A stretch of 64,000 nucleotides of DNA, taken from NCBI GenBank assembly GCA_019639235.1, contig JAHBSG010000007.1, forward strand, positions 1 to 64,000. The letters run 5' to 3'. The translations under genes were made by a program, and so were the position numbers. The notes under the pieces were generated by a model. It ran no database searches, had not been told where the DNA came from, and worked only from the letters and a program-made list of their open reading frames with translations. Positions 37,444 to 44,272 of this stretch are shown piece after piece. Numbering within the stretch: the first letter of the stretch is position 1; every line of letters starts with the position of its first letter. Origin of the DNA: Acidobacteriota bacterium. GTDB lineage: Bacteria; Acidobacteriota; Blastocatellia; Pyrinomonadales; Pyrinomonadaceae.

Positions 37444-38225
37444 ACTCTCTTCAGGATTATGTCGTCGAACGTCTTTTTCTGGACGAGCTTCACGCTCTCG
37501 GTCCGGACGACCTCGAGCACGGCGATAAAGGCCGTTACGAGTTCGCGGCGAGTGTCAAACTCCTCAAAAAAGCTCGCGAGGCTCAGTTCCGCGTGTTCAA
37601 GTATTCGGGCGTGGAGCCGCTTGATCATATCGGCGAGCGAGACCTCGTCCCGCTCGATCTCCATCGTGATCTTTTCTTTCTGCCGCTCGACGATCTTCTG
37701 GAAAATGGTGATCAGGTCAAAGACGGTCGCGCTGATCTCGGCGTTGTTGTCGTCGCTTTCGATCTTGCCGCGGGGGAAGACGGCCTGTTCGATGGTCGCC
37801 TTTTCATAGAGCATCTGGGCGGCTGATTTGTATTTCTCGTATTCGAGCAGGCGGTCGACGAGTTCCTGCCGCGGGTCTTCGGCCACTTCTTCGGGATCGG
37901 CAAAGGGATCGCGGGGAAGCAGCATCTTCGATTTGACCTCAATTAGCTGTGCCGCCATCACAAGAAAATCCGCCGCGACGGCGATATCGAGCGACTTCAT
38001 CAGCCGGATGTAGCGGAGATACTCGTCCGTGATGCGGGCGATCGGGATATCAAAGATGTTCGCCTGCTCCTGCCTGATCAGGTAAAGGAGCAGATCGAGC
38101 GGCCCGGCAAATTCGCCGATGCGAATGCTCAGTTCGTCGCGCGACTCGGCGACGATCTCGGCCGTTTCCGTTAGGAAATCGAATGTATATTGTTCCTGCT
38201 CTTCCTGCATCAGGGAAAGAGGCAT
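37440..38225 (-). CDS. scpA: Segregation and condensation protein A
   Basis: The 261-residue protein is the kleisin subunit of the SMC-ScpAB complex. It shows the conserved start LSIRIGEFAGPLDLLLYLIRQEQANIFDIPI and DFLVMAAQLIEVKSKMLLP, and the C-terminal winged helix LASFFEEFDTRRELVTAFIAVLEVVR. ATG at 38225 or the in-frame ATG at 38210 (MQEEQEQ) may start it; neither has an obvious ribosome binding site. Confidence 0.95.
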   Translation of the reverse strand: MPLSLMQEEQEQYTFDFLTETAEIVAESRDELSIRIGEFAGPLDLLLYLIRQEQANIFDIPIARITDEYLRYIRLMKSLDIAVAADFLVMAAQLIEVKSKMLLPRDPFADPEEVAEDPRQELVDRLLEYEKYKSAAQMLYEKATIEQAVFPRGKIESDDNNAEISATVFDLITIFQKIVERQKEKITMEIERDEVSLADMIKRLHARILEHAELSLASFFEEFDTRRELVTAFIAVLEVVRTESVKLVQKKTFDDIILKRV

Positions 38226-38291
38226 TTTAGCCTAAAGGGCGTGCGCAAGCTAAGGCGGAGCGTAAGATTTGCGTAACACTCGGCGGCTGGG

Positions 38292-38759
38292 TCAGATGTA
38301 TTTTGTCTCGCGAAGGTAGATTATGTTGTCGATCTGCGGTGGTTCGTGGCCGGCTTCGCGGATGAGCGTCATCAGGTTGCCGCGGTGGATCGACGAATGA
38401 AACAGGACGTGTGTCAGCAGTTCGCGGTAGGTATTTTCGAACGGCAAGCCTTCGCTTGAACGGTATTTGACGCGGATATCGAGGCCTTCTTCGTCGAACC
38501 GACGCAGCAATTTATCGAAAAGATCGGCGTTCTCGCGTGCCAATTGCCCGCATTCCTCGATCGTCCGGGCCGGCCAGAAATCGAAGCCGGTCGAGTCCTT
38601 CCCGTAAAGCCGCTCGTAATATTCACGCTCCGTTACGAGAAGATGCGCCAACACCGCGACCGCCCGCTCGAGCTCCACGCCTTTCAGCGCGACCACCATC
38701 CGCCGGTTCGCCCAGTCGTTATAAGCAAAAAGCTGCCGGAGATGTTCGATGGTCTGCAT
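38292..38759 (-). CDS. DinB-family protein
   Basis: The 155-residue protein has the DinB fold: LRQLFAYNDWANRRMVVALKGVE at the start, LAHLLVTEREYYERLYGKD and LLTHVLFHSSIHRGNLMTLI, with three potential metal-binding His residues (LAH, LFHSSIH). This is the second DinB member of the window and is only distantly related to the one at 24586. The function is unknown. Confidence 0.87.
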   Translation of the reverse strand: MQTIEHLRQLFAYNDWANRRMVVALKGVELERAVAVLAHLLVTEREYYERLYGKDSTGFDFWPARTIEECGQLARENADLFDKLLRRFDEEGLDIRVKYRSSEGLPFENTYRELLTHVLFHSSIHRGNLMTLIREAGHEPPQIDNIIYLRETKYI

Positions 38760-38762
38760 ACT

Positions 38763-38953
38763 TCAAAGTGAAAAGGTGAAACAGTGAAAAGGTGGAAAAG
38801 CTGTAAAGGTAAGGATGCTGCAAAGGCTGAACGGTGGAAAGATCGTGAAGAACAACATTGCTTTGTGTTCCCTTCCCAAAACTGATCTTGCCCGGCGAAA
38901 CTCTGTAACCATATACTCACGCCACTTTTTCACCTTTCCCCCTTTTCACCTTT
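38763..38953. repeat. Inverted pair of purine/pyrimidine short tandem repeats
   Basis: Units GTGAAAAG and GTGAAACA (period about 8) lie at 38766-38805. The inverse CTTTTCAC type units lie at 38929-38958. About 120 bp without other features separate them. The arrangement resembles the other inverted repeat pairs in this window. Confidence 0.65.
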
Positions 38954-39355
38954 TCACTCTTCCACAGCGTATTCCTTCAGGTCTTCGAGCCGGATGACGG
39001 TCAGGGCGTGTTCGTGCGTGGCTCGGAGAAAGACCTGCGGGGCCATGCCGTGTTCGAGCGCCTCTTTCCAGCGGAGCATGCACAAACACCACTTATCTCC
39101 GTGCTTCAAACCGGGAAACGCCCACTCCGGCCGCGGCGTTGAAAGGTCATTTCCCGCCGCCTTTGAGAACGCGAGAAACTCGTCCGTCACCCGCACACAG
39201 ACCGTGTGCCGCCCGGTGTCGTCCACGCCCGTCTTGCAATAGCCGTCGCGGTAAAAACCCGTCATCGGATCGGTGCAGCAGCTCTCGAGCTCGCCCCCGA
39301 GCACATTTCGCGGCTTCGGTTTATGCCCGTTGCCGTTCCCGTTCGTATAGCTCAT
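38954..39355 (-). CDS. DUF2237 family protein
   Basis: The 133-residue protein matches DUF2237: NVLGGELESCCTDPMTGFYRDGYC, the Cys pair CCTDP, then VCVRVTDEFLAFSKAAGNDLSTPRPEWAFPGLKHGDKWCLC. Several Cys residues are conserved in the family. It begins with a Gly/Asn-rich stretch. The function is unknown. Its start is 9 bp after the stop of the gene at 39365 (upstream on this strand). Confidence 0.88.
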   Translation of the reverse strand: MSYTNGNGNGHKPKPRNVLGGELESCCTDPMTGFYRDGYCKTGVDDTGRHTVCVRVTDEFLAFSKAAGNDLSTPRPEWAFPGLKHGDKWCLCMLRWKEALEHGMAPQVFLRATHEHALTVIRLEDLKEYAVEE

Positions 39356-39364
39356 GCGAATATC

Positions 39365-40063
39365 TTACGGAATCGTCGAGATGGTGTCGATGTCCGAGTA
39401 CTGCCCGACGGCGTCGTTGCCATCGAGGTATCGGGCGCGGATGCGGACGAGCCGCGGCAGATTCTCCGGACCGGCGGGAATGCGAAGCTCGGCCGGCGAA
39501 CGCATAAATCGCCCCGCGGGCCGCCATTCCGCCTCCTTGTCGAGCTGCATTTGGATGTCGATGCCGGTAAATTTGCCGCGTTTGAAGCGGACGCTGACGA
39601 TATTTCCGGGCTCGGCGGCGAGGCTCGGGTTCGGCTTTGCTTCGTTGAGATCGGCGGCTTCGCCGTTGATCGGCCGAATGTTAAATGCGGCGGCCGTCGC
39701 GGCAGAAAAACCCGGCGAAACGCGAATGCGTTCGACCAACTCGGCGATCCGGCGATAAACCCCGACCGCGGTTCCGGGCGGCGGCGTAAGCGACGAAGGC
39801 TGCGGGAAATCATTAAGCGACGAGCCCGGCTTGCCGGACAAAACATGCCGCCGATAGCTCGCCGCCGCCCGCCGGAAACTCTCGATATCGACCTGATTTT
39901 GCGCCAGCCACGCGAGAGTTGCCGCATCGGCCTCGACCGCGGCGATCTCCGCCGGCGAAAAACCCAACTCCGCAGCTTGTTCTGCAAAATTGCTCGCAAA
40001 ATTTCGCATCCACGCCGCCTGCTCCGGCAACTTATAAGGAAACCAACGGTTACTCGGCCTCAT
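39365..40063 (-). CDS. Hypothetical protein
   Basis: I do not recognise this 232-residue protein. The first 90 residues are helical (NFAEQAAELGFSPAEIAAVEAD) and look like those of structurally similar Acidobacteria and Bacteroidota proteins of unknown role; a Pro-rich linker follows, and then a beta-rich part ending in RARYLDGNDAVGQYSDI. It is upstream of DUF2237. A 319-residue open frame on the other strand covers the same DNA but has biased Arg/Ala composition, so I treat it as antisense. Confidence 0.7.
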   Translation of the reverse strand: MRPSNRWFPYKLPEQAAWMRNFASNFAEQAAELGFSPAEIAAVEADAATLAWLAQNQVDIESFRRAAASYRRHVLSGKPGSSLNDFPQPSSLTPPPGTAVGVYRRIAELVERIRVSPGFSAATAAAFNIRPINGEAADLNEAKPNPSLAAEPGNIVSVRFKRGKFTGIDIQMQLDKEAEWRPAGRFMRSPAELRIPAGPENLPRLVRIRARYLDGNDAVGQYSDIDTISTIP

Positions 40064-40584
40064 ATTCGAATTACCTCAACAAATAGCTTAGAAATGTTCC
40101 TACCACGTCAGCAAAATGTGATAACTAACCGATTGCCCGGCTCCGTAGTAGCCAAATATTTATAGAAATGAGGCCATTAGGATGACCTACAGCCCCATAG
40201 GGGCGTCACGATCGGTCATGAACGATCTAAATGTCGCTCCTAACGGAGCTTAGTTTTAATGGTGGTCACGATTCTATAAACATCACGCTCCTAGCGAAGC
40301 TGCGGTCCCGGATCGATTTCATAAACGGATTCCTTCGCTCGCCGCATACTAACAGACACGCACCGCATTATCAACTACACGCGGTGCGTGTATTATACTA
40401 TGCAATGCGTAAATAATATTACGCAATGCGTGTAACATAACATACGATGCATGCAATATAGTATGCGACGCGTGTATAATACTACGCGACGCGTGTCTTA
40501 TAACATGCGGTGCGTGTAAAGCAACACGCAGTGCGTGCGTGAGAACACGCAGCAAATGTTCGGGATATTTTCTTTAACGGAAGG
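40064..40584. other. 521-bp region without ordinary genes, rich in palindromes
   Basis: Hairpins lie at 40192-40202 (CCCC-ATA-GGGG), 40236-40249 (GCTCC-N4-GGAGC) and a similar GCTCCTAGCGAAGC at 40288-40301, typical of dispersed repeats. Then a 21-bp tandem array fills about 40368-40560. No rRNA, tRNA or gene is seen apart from a 68-residue leftward frame that simply translates the array. Confidence 0.6.
40368..40560. repeat. 21-bp tandem array whose units are short palindromes
   Basis: About eight to nine units of 21 bp, for example AACACGCAGTGCGTGCG..., ACTACGCGACGCGTGT... and ATTACGCAATGCGTGT.... Each centres on an 11-13 bp palindrome (ACGCG-A-CGCGT, ACGCA-A-TGCGT, CACGCA-G-TGCGTG), with paired changes that keep the symmetry. 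Leftward translation gives a heptad-like repeat (IIHASHT, ILHASYV, MLHALRN). Confidence 0.85.
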
Positions 40585-40932
40585 CTACTTTATTAACTCG
40601 AGGGCCTTTTCTATCGGGCGGGCGATGATCGCTCGGTCGCCGGCGACGACTATCGGGCGATTGAGAAGCCCCGGATTCGCGACGATCGCGGCGATTATCT
40701 CGTCCTCGGGCGTTTCGGGCGTGAATCCGCGTTCCTTAAATTCTTTCTCCTTCGTCCGCAGCAGCCCAAATGCCGGTATCTGCAGCTTCCCGAGCAGCAC
40801 TTTCACATCCGCCGCCGTCAGCCGCTCCCTAAAATAATCAACCTGCTCAAACCGAACGCCATTCTCCCGGAACAGCCCCGCCAAATTGCGACAAGTCGTT
40901 CAAGTAGGCTTTTCGTAGATGGTGATCTTCAT
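40585..40932 (-). CDS. ArsC/Spx-like thioredoxin-fold protein with in-frame TGA: candidate selenoprotein
   Basis: Reading from ATG at 40932 gives MKITIYEKPT-TGA-TTCRNLAGLFRENG, continuing to 115 residues with TGA at codon 11. In the ArsC/Spx-like family this position is the first Cys of the CxxC in KPTCTTCR, so TGA reads as selenocysteine (U11-x-x-C14). The rest matches the family: LLRTKEKEFKERG and NRPIVVAGDRAIIARPIEKALELI. Ordinary gene finding would start at Met18 of the open part (40884) and lose the active site. A hairpin is possible downstream of the TGA. Pseudogenisation is the alternative, but the rest is intact and the TGA is conserved in a second copy. Confidence 0.72.
40861..40887 (-). 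promoter_or_regulatory. Candidate bacterial SECIS hairpin after the TGA
   Basis: Beginning 12 nt after the TGA (40900-40902), AATTTGGCGG and CCGGGAGAAT can pair (CGG/CCG top, then two GG mismatches, TTT/AGA and an outer A-T) around the loop GGCTGTT. The apical loop begins 22 nt after the TGA, within the range usual for bSECIS, and starts with G. The stem is weak, so this is only a candidate. The same sequence is present in the copy at 41786-41812. Confidence 0.4.
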
Positions 40933-40984
40933 AAATGTACATTTGCCGCGAGGATCGTTCGTCAAAATACCGATCCTCAGTGTG

Positions 40985-41701
40985 CTATTTCAAGTAGCGG
41001 CCGAGAGAAACATAACGGACCTCTTTCGACGCTTTCAACTCTTTCCGGAGCCAATATGTGTGTTCGACGCCGACCAGGACAAGAATCCGCTTGCCCGGGT
41101 GCTTTTTCGCGGCGGCATGGATCTGCTTGAGAAAGTGCGAGTTCCAGCCGTTCCAAGCGGCTTCTTCTTTCGGTCCGAAAAGAGCATTTTGAAACTCATG
41201 CTTTACCTCGAACAATGCATCGGTCTCGGGAGAATTGACGGCCGCGGCCGACGTCCACTTTGCAAAAAGGTATTCATAAAGTTGGTTGGAATAAACCGAA
41301 AAAGCCTCGCTCTTTTGAGGGGCCTTTTCACGCAACTCGGTATTCGACTCGCGGAGCATTCCAACAAGCCTTGAGTATTCCGGTTCTGCCGGCTCCATCG
41401 GGACGGCCGAATAGCCGTGCTTTTCCATCAGCGAGAAGACGCTTCGCTGATACTCCTGTTTCGTCTTCTGTTCGGTTCTGTTCTCCAGAGCATCGGGCGT
41501 TAACTCGACAGCGAGAACATCTGGCTTGATAGTTTCGATGATCCGAGAAAGATCGGCGAATGAATAACCCCGCGTCGTTTCGTGGAACTGATGAAGCGTG
41601 CCCAAAACGAGTACCTCTGATTTGCCTTTAGCAAACGAGGAAGCCGGAGCTCCGACGATCAAAACAACGAAAAGAGATAAAACAACTAAATATCTGTTCA
41701 T
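40985..41701 (-). CDS. TraB/TIKI-like secreted protein (DUF5694-like)
   Basis: The 238-residue protein has a signal peptide (MNRYLVVLSLFVVLIVGAP, cleaved near SSFA). The mature part has the paired Gly-x-x-His/Glu motifs of the TraB/TIKI/EreA-like fold: LGTLHQFHE (about 33-41), VLAVELTPDALENR and LVLVGVEHTYWLRKEL near the end. Related proteins include metalloproteases and erythromycin esterase-like enzymes. It lies between the two TGA-containing ArsC-like sequences and its start directly follows the stop of the second one. Confidence 0.8.
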   Translation of the reverse strand: MNRYLVVLSLFVVLIVGAPASSFAKGKSEVLVLGTLHQFHETTRGYSFADLSRIIETIKPDVLAVELTPDALENRTEQKTKQEYQRSVFSLMEKHGYSAVPMEPAEPEYSRLVGMLRESNTELREKAPQKSEAFSVYSNQLYEYLFAKWTSAAAVNSPETDALFEVKHEFQNALFGPKEEAAWNGWNSHFLKQIHAAAKKHPGKRILVLVGVEHTYWLRKELKASKEVRYVSLGRYLK

Positions 41702-41869
41702 TTAAGTGCGATCTCCAAGCTGATGTGTTCCAAGGTTCCATCGCCGAAAGTCAGAACATTGAAACCTCTCCGAAAACTCAACGCCATTCTCCCGGAACAG
41801 CCCCGCCAAATTGCGACAAGTCGTTCAAGTAGGCTTTTCGTAGATAACGATCTTTTCGTTGGTGTTCAT
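41702..41869 (-). pseudogene. Truncated second copy of the ArsC-like candidate selenoprotein
   Basis: ATG at 41869 overlaps the TGA of the PIN gene. Reading through the TGA at 41825-41827 gives MNTNEKIVIYEKPT-U-TTCRNLAGLFRENGVEF, the same start as the gene at 40585, then a diverged tail to TAA at 41702. The 66 bp 41780-41845 are identical to 40855-40920, including the TGA and 45 nt after it. The remaining two thirds of the ArsC-like fold are missing. It could be a decayed duplicate or a short peptide. Confidence 0.65.
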
Positions 41870-42324
41870 TGTTCTTCTTCACCCGCCAGAATTAGAGCTT
41901 CTTCTCGGAGCGCTCGGCTGATCCGAAAGCTGTTCCGCTCAAGCTCCCCGATGAAGGGCGCTACGAGCTCAATGATGCCCGCCCTTTTTGCTCGGACAAG
42001 GATGCCCAATGTCCCGACGACCCTGAGCCCCATTGCTTCGGCAACCGACCTCGCCTGCTTATCGTCGGTTACAAGCTGACCATCCATCTGAACCGCAAGC
42101 GCAATTGCTTCGGCCTCTCCTTTTCCGAGCGTAAGCCGCAACGCATTGCAAAGATGAGGCGAGCTCAGCGGCTCAACCTTCATCCAACTAAGCTGCCGCC
42201 CGAACTCCGCAACCACGGCAATAGGAACGACGATTTCGCCATAAAGTTTAGGAAGGAGATCAAGGTGCCCGATGCGTTCGAAGCCGATCAGACAAGTGCT
42301 GTCAAAGACGATCGTCAAACTCAC
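41866..42324 (-). CDS. PIN-domain (DUF3368) putative toxin
   Basis: The 152-residue protein is a PIN-like RNase fold: TIVFDSTCLIGFERIG (Asp8), VVAEFGRQL (Glu40), GKGEAEAIALA and LVTDDKQARSVAEAMGL provide the acidic active-site cluster. Such DUF3368 proteins pair with UPF0175 antitoxins. It overlaps the UPF0175 gene by 1 bp, and its stop overlaps the start of the truncated ArsC-like copy. Confidence 0.87.
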   Translation of the reverse strand: MSLTIVFDSTCLIGFERIGHLDLLPKLYGEIVVPIAVVAEFGRQLSWMKVEPLSSPHLCNALRLTLGKGEAEAIALAVQMDGQLVTDDKQARSVAEAMGLRVVGTLGILVRAKRAGIIELVAPFIGELERNSFRISRALREEALILAGEEEQ

Positions 42325-42548
42325 TATTCCAGTTCCTTTCTCAGGTCTTCCGGGGAATAATTGATAACCGGCACGCCGTGATGCCCGAGAACCTCGATGA
42401 ACGCCCGCTTGGAATAGTTTGCGATCTCGGCGGCTTTGCCGAGCGAGACTCGGCCCGTTTCGAAGAGCTTTATCGCAAGCAGCGTCTGCGTCTCGTCCTT
42501 CGTTATGTTCGGCGGAAGATTTAGCGTTAGTTCGACCGTGTTCTGCAT
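42324..42548 (-). CDS. UPF0175-family putative antitoxin
   Basis: The 74-residue product (start at MQNTVELTLNL, with AGGTG about 6 bp upstream) has a ribbon-helix-helix-like UPF0175 fold: DETQTLLAIKLFETGRVSLGKAAEIANYSKRAFIEVLG. It precedes the PIN gene, the usual antitoxin-first order. The open frame goes on to 42614 without added conserved sequence. Confidence 0.85.
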   Translation of the reverse strand: MQNTVELTLNLPPNITKDETQTLLAIKLFETGRVSLGKAAEIANYSKRAFIEVLGHHGVPVINYSPEDLRKELE

Positions 42549-42643
42549 TCGATTCACCTGAGTTCGAAGTTTAGCATCAAGAGCGTCGGAATTAAACAGT
42601 TTTTGCCTTCCCAAGTCTCCTGGTGGAAGCGACTAGTGACGAT

Positions 42644-43162
42644 CTAACCTTTCGAGTCATCAATCCCTGTTAGCCTTTCGAGGTAATGACGCACCCAGCG
42701 GTTGGTCAGGTCGGCTTCGGATCGGACGCGGTCGAGTTCTTCGTCAAAGCCAATTGTACGCGCGAGCTTTACGTACTGAACGAACTCTCGCGGCATGTAT
42801 TGCCCGATCAGCATATCTGCGACGCGTTTGCGGATGCGGCGGCGGTGGTCTTCGGACAGATGGCCGGCAGAATGTCGAAGCGCCTTCGCCGCGTTGGATT
42901 TTAGTGTGACACCGAACGGCATCGAATCACTGTCTTCGATCAGCTCAACGCCGAGCTCGATGCACGCCCGATCGCCCTGCCTTATGCCAACAATTACTTC
43001 TTCGATAAGAGGGTAGATCCACTTCGTTGAACCCTCTTCAAAAACGCGTGGATTGAGCTCCTTAACCGTCGTGCCAAACGCCTTTGCATACGACCGGAAA
43101 CGCCGCTCGATCTCCTCGCGGCTCCAACGCCCCTGCCCATTGTAATCGCGAATCTCGCTCAT
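42644..43162 (-). CDS. Hypothetical protein
   Basis: I do not recognise this 172-residue, charged, helical protein (GRWSREEIERRFRSYAKAFG ... LARTIGFDEELDRVRSEADLTNRWVRHYLERL). It lies 95 bp upstream of the UPF0175 antitoxin in the same direction and 39 bp from a REP-like palindrome. It might belong to the same small mobile cluster. Confidence 0.65.
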   Translation of the reverse strand: MSEIRDYNGQGRWSREEIERRFRSYAKAFGTTVKELNPRVFEEGSTKWIYPLIEEVIVGIRQGDRACIELGVELIEDSDSMPFGVTLKSNAAKALRHSAGHLSEDHRRRIRKRVADMLIGQYMPREFVQYVKLARTIGFDEELDRVRSEADLTNRWVRHYLERLTGIDDSKG

Positions 43163-43200
43163 ATCCTCCGATGACGCATCGGCTCTGCCGTATTGGTGAG

Positions 43201-43220
43201 CGGAAGGGCAAGCCCTTCCG
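43201..43220. repeat. REP-like palindrome, copy A
   Basis: CGGAAGGGC-AA-GCCCTTCCG, preceded by GGTGAG and followed by TCCGGT. It directly precedes the small membrane protein gene's stop. The same sequence in the same orientation occurs at 43553-43572. Confidence 0.85.
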
Positions 43221-43225
43221 TCCGG

Positions 43226-43546
43226 TCAATCTCGTTCCATATCTCTCTTCATTTTATGCTCCGAGGCGATCAGGAGAAGCAGAATGAACGTAGGAAAAGT
43301 CGAAAACAGTAGAGCCCATTCGAGTGCCGTCCCGCTGCCGGCATGAATCAACAGCCATCCAAACATCGCGACAAATGCACTGAACGGAAGGCCAAGAACT
43401 GCGAGGGCGACCGGAAAATAGATGAACGAGACGATCACCGCGACAACATACAACGCGATGGCGATCTTCCATGATCGTGTGATCATCGGCTCAGGCGCCG
43501 GCCGTTCCTCAAACAAATTCAAAACTCCTTCCGGCTTTGCCGACAT
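43226..43546 (-). CDS. Small membrane protein
   Basis: The 106-residue protein has three hydrophobic helices (about 28-50, 52-70 and 74-95) and a charged C-terminus (SEHKMKRDMERD). It is not recognised. It lies between two copies of a REP-like palindrome at 43201 and 43553. Confidence 0.65.
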   Translation of the reverse strand: MSAKPEGVLNLFEERPAPEPMITRSWKIAIALYVVAVIVSFIYFPVALAVLGLPFSAFVAMFGWLLIHAGSGTALEWALLFSTFPTFILLLLIASEHKMKRDMERD

Positions 43547-43552
43547 GGTGAG

Positions 43553-43572
43553 CGGAAGGGCTTGCCCTTCCG
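43553..43572. repeat. REP-like palindrome, copy B
   Basis: CGGAAGGGC-TT-GCCCTTCCG with GGTGAG before and TCCGGT after, a near-exact match to copy A except for the two central bases. It lies 40 bp from the RAYT gene. Confidence 0.85.
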
Positions 43573-43611
43573 TCCGGTTACTCCCCCGATCTCAGGAGGC
43601 TATGCCTCCGA

Positions 43612-44160
43612 TCATCTTTGTTTCCAGTCGATCTTTCTAATGTCGACCTCGATCGGCTCAGGATCGAGCAATCCTTTTCTCAGCCAATACCTGGCACTCG
43701 AACATCGGTAGCTCTCGGGCGTCTCGGACAAACCTGCTTCGACGGGATTGTTGTGAATATACCGCACTTTTTGCATCAGCATCGATTCGCTTGTGATCAG
43801 AAATTTGTCCGAATGATGCTCCCACAGAGAATATTTGTAATCGGCATCCTTCGTTTGCAGCCGCAGTTTATTGAGCGATTCCTCAGGCCCGTGGGTTTTC
43901 AAATGATCGATGATCCGCCGAGCGGTTATCCCATTCAAATAACGTAGCGAGTCCGAAGGCGTGCGTGCTCCGTCGGTAACGATGTGGAAATGCTCGGGCA
44001 TGATGACATAAGCGAAAAACAACATCCCCGAAGACCGGCGAGCCTCATTCAAGGCATCGCACAGCAACTCTTTAAATTTCTCGGTCCGGAATACTTTCAG
44101 GCGATTATGAGTCACCGAAGTGAAGAAATAAAACGGAGTGTCGAATGTCGGTCTGGCCAT
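43612..44160 (-). CDS. REP-associated tyrosine transposase (RAYT, IS200-like)
   Basis: The 182-residue protein is a Y1-type HUH transposase: HxH motif at residues 57-59 (YVIMPEHFHIV) and the nucleophile Tyr134 in YIHNNPVEAGL. RAYTs are single-copy, domesticated relatives of IS200/IS605 that bind REP palindromes. GGAGGCTATGCCTCC lies just after its stop (43597-43611), and GCATAGCCTCC just before its start (44171-44181). Three REP-like palindromes lie nearby, making an IS-like REP cluster. Confidence 0.92.
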   Translation of the reverse strand: MARPTFDTPFYFFTSVTHNRLKVFRTEKFKELLCDALNEARRSSGMLFFAYVIMPEHFHIVTDGARTPSDSLRYLNGITARRIIDHLKTHGPEESLNKLRLQTKDADYKYSLWEHHSDKFLITSESMLMQKVRYIHNNPVEAGLSETPESYRCSSARYWLRKGLLDPEPIEVDIRKIDWKQR

Positions 44161-44203
44161 ATTTGTTAAGGCATAGCCTCCCAGGGAGAGTTAGGTTGCC
44201 TTT

Positions 44204-44223
44204 CGGAAGGGCAAGCCCTTCCG
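44204..44223. repeat. REP-like palindrome, copy C (reversed orientation)
   Basis: CGGAAGGGC-AA-GCCCTTCCG with CTCATCATCC after it. Read on the minus strand its flank TGAG matches copies A and B, so it points the other way. It lies 44 bp upstream of the RAYT start, so palindromes bracket the RAYT gene. Confidence 0.8.
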
Positions 44224-44272
44224 CTCATCATCCGGGCAAGCCCAAAGAGAATCATGATCAACTCAGACGATT

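Noticed and set aside
39206..40165. 319-residue open frame on the plus strand opposite the gene at 39365
   Set aside because: Composition is very rich in Arg, Ala and His as in antisense frames of GC-rich DNA, and it has no recognisable motif; the minus-strand gene has a coherent product.
40349..40555. 68-residue minus-strand frame over the 21-bp array as a gene
   Set aside because: It is just the translation of the tandem repeat, with no ribosome binding site and no non-repeat part; kept only as a repeat feature.
40368..40560. 21-bp array as a CRISPR
   Set aside because: Units are contiguous with no spacers and vary between units; no cas genes are near.
40900..40902. TGA as a simple pseudogene mutation or sequencing error
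   Set aside because: Not excluded, but the rest of the gene is intact, the TGA is at the active-site Cys position, and it occurs identically in a second copy. Left as the alternative explanation.
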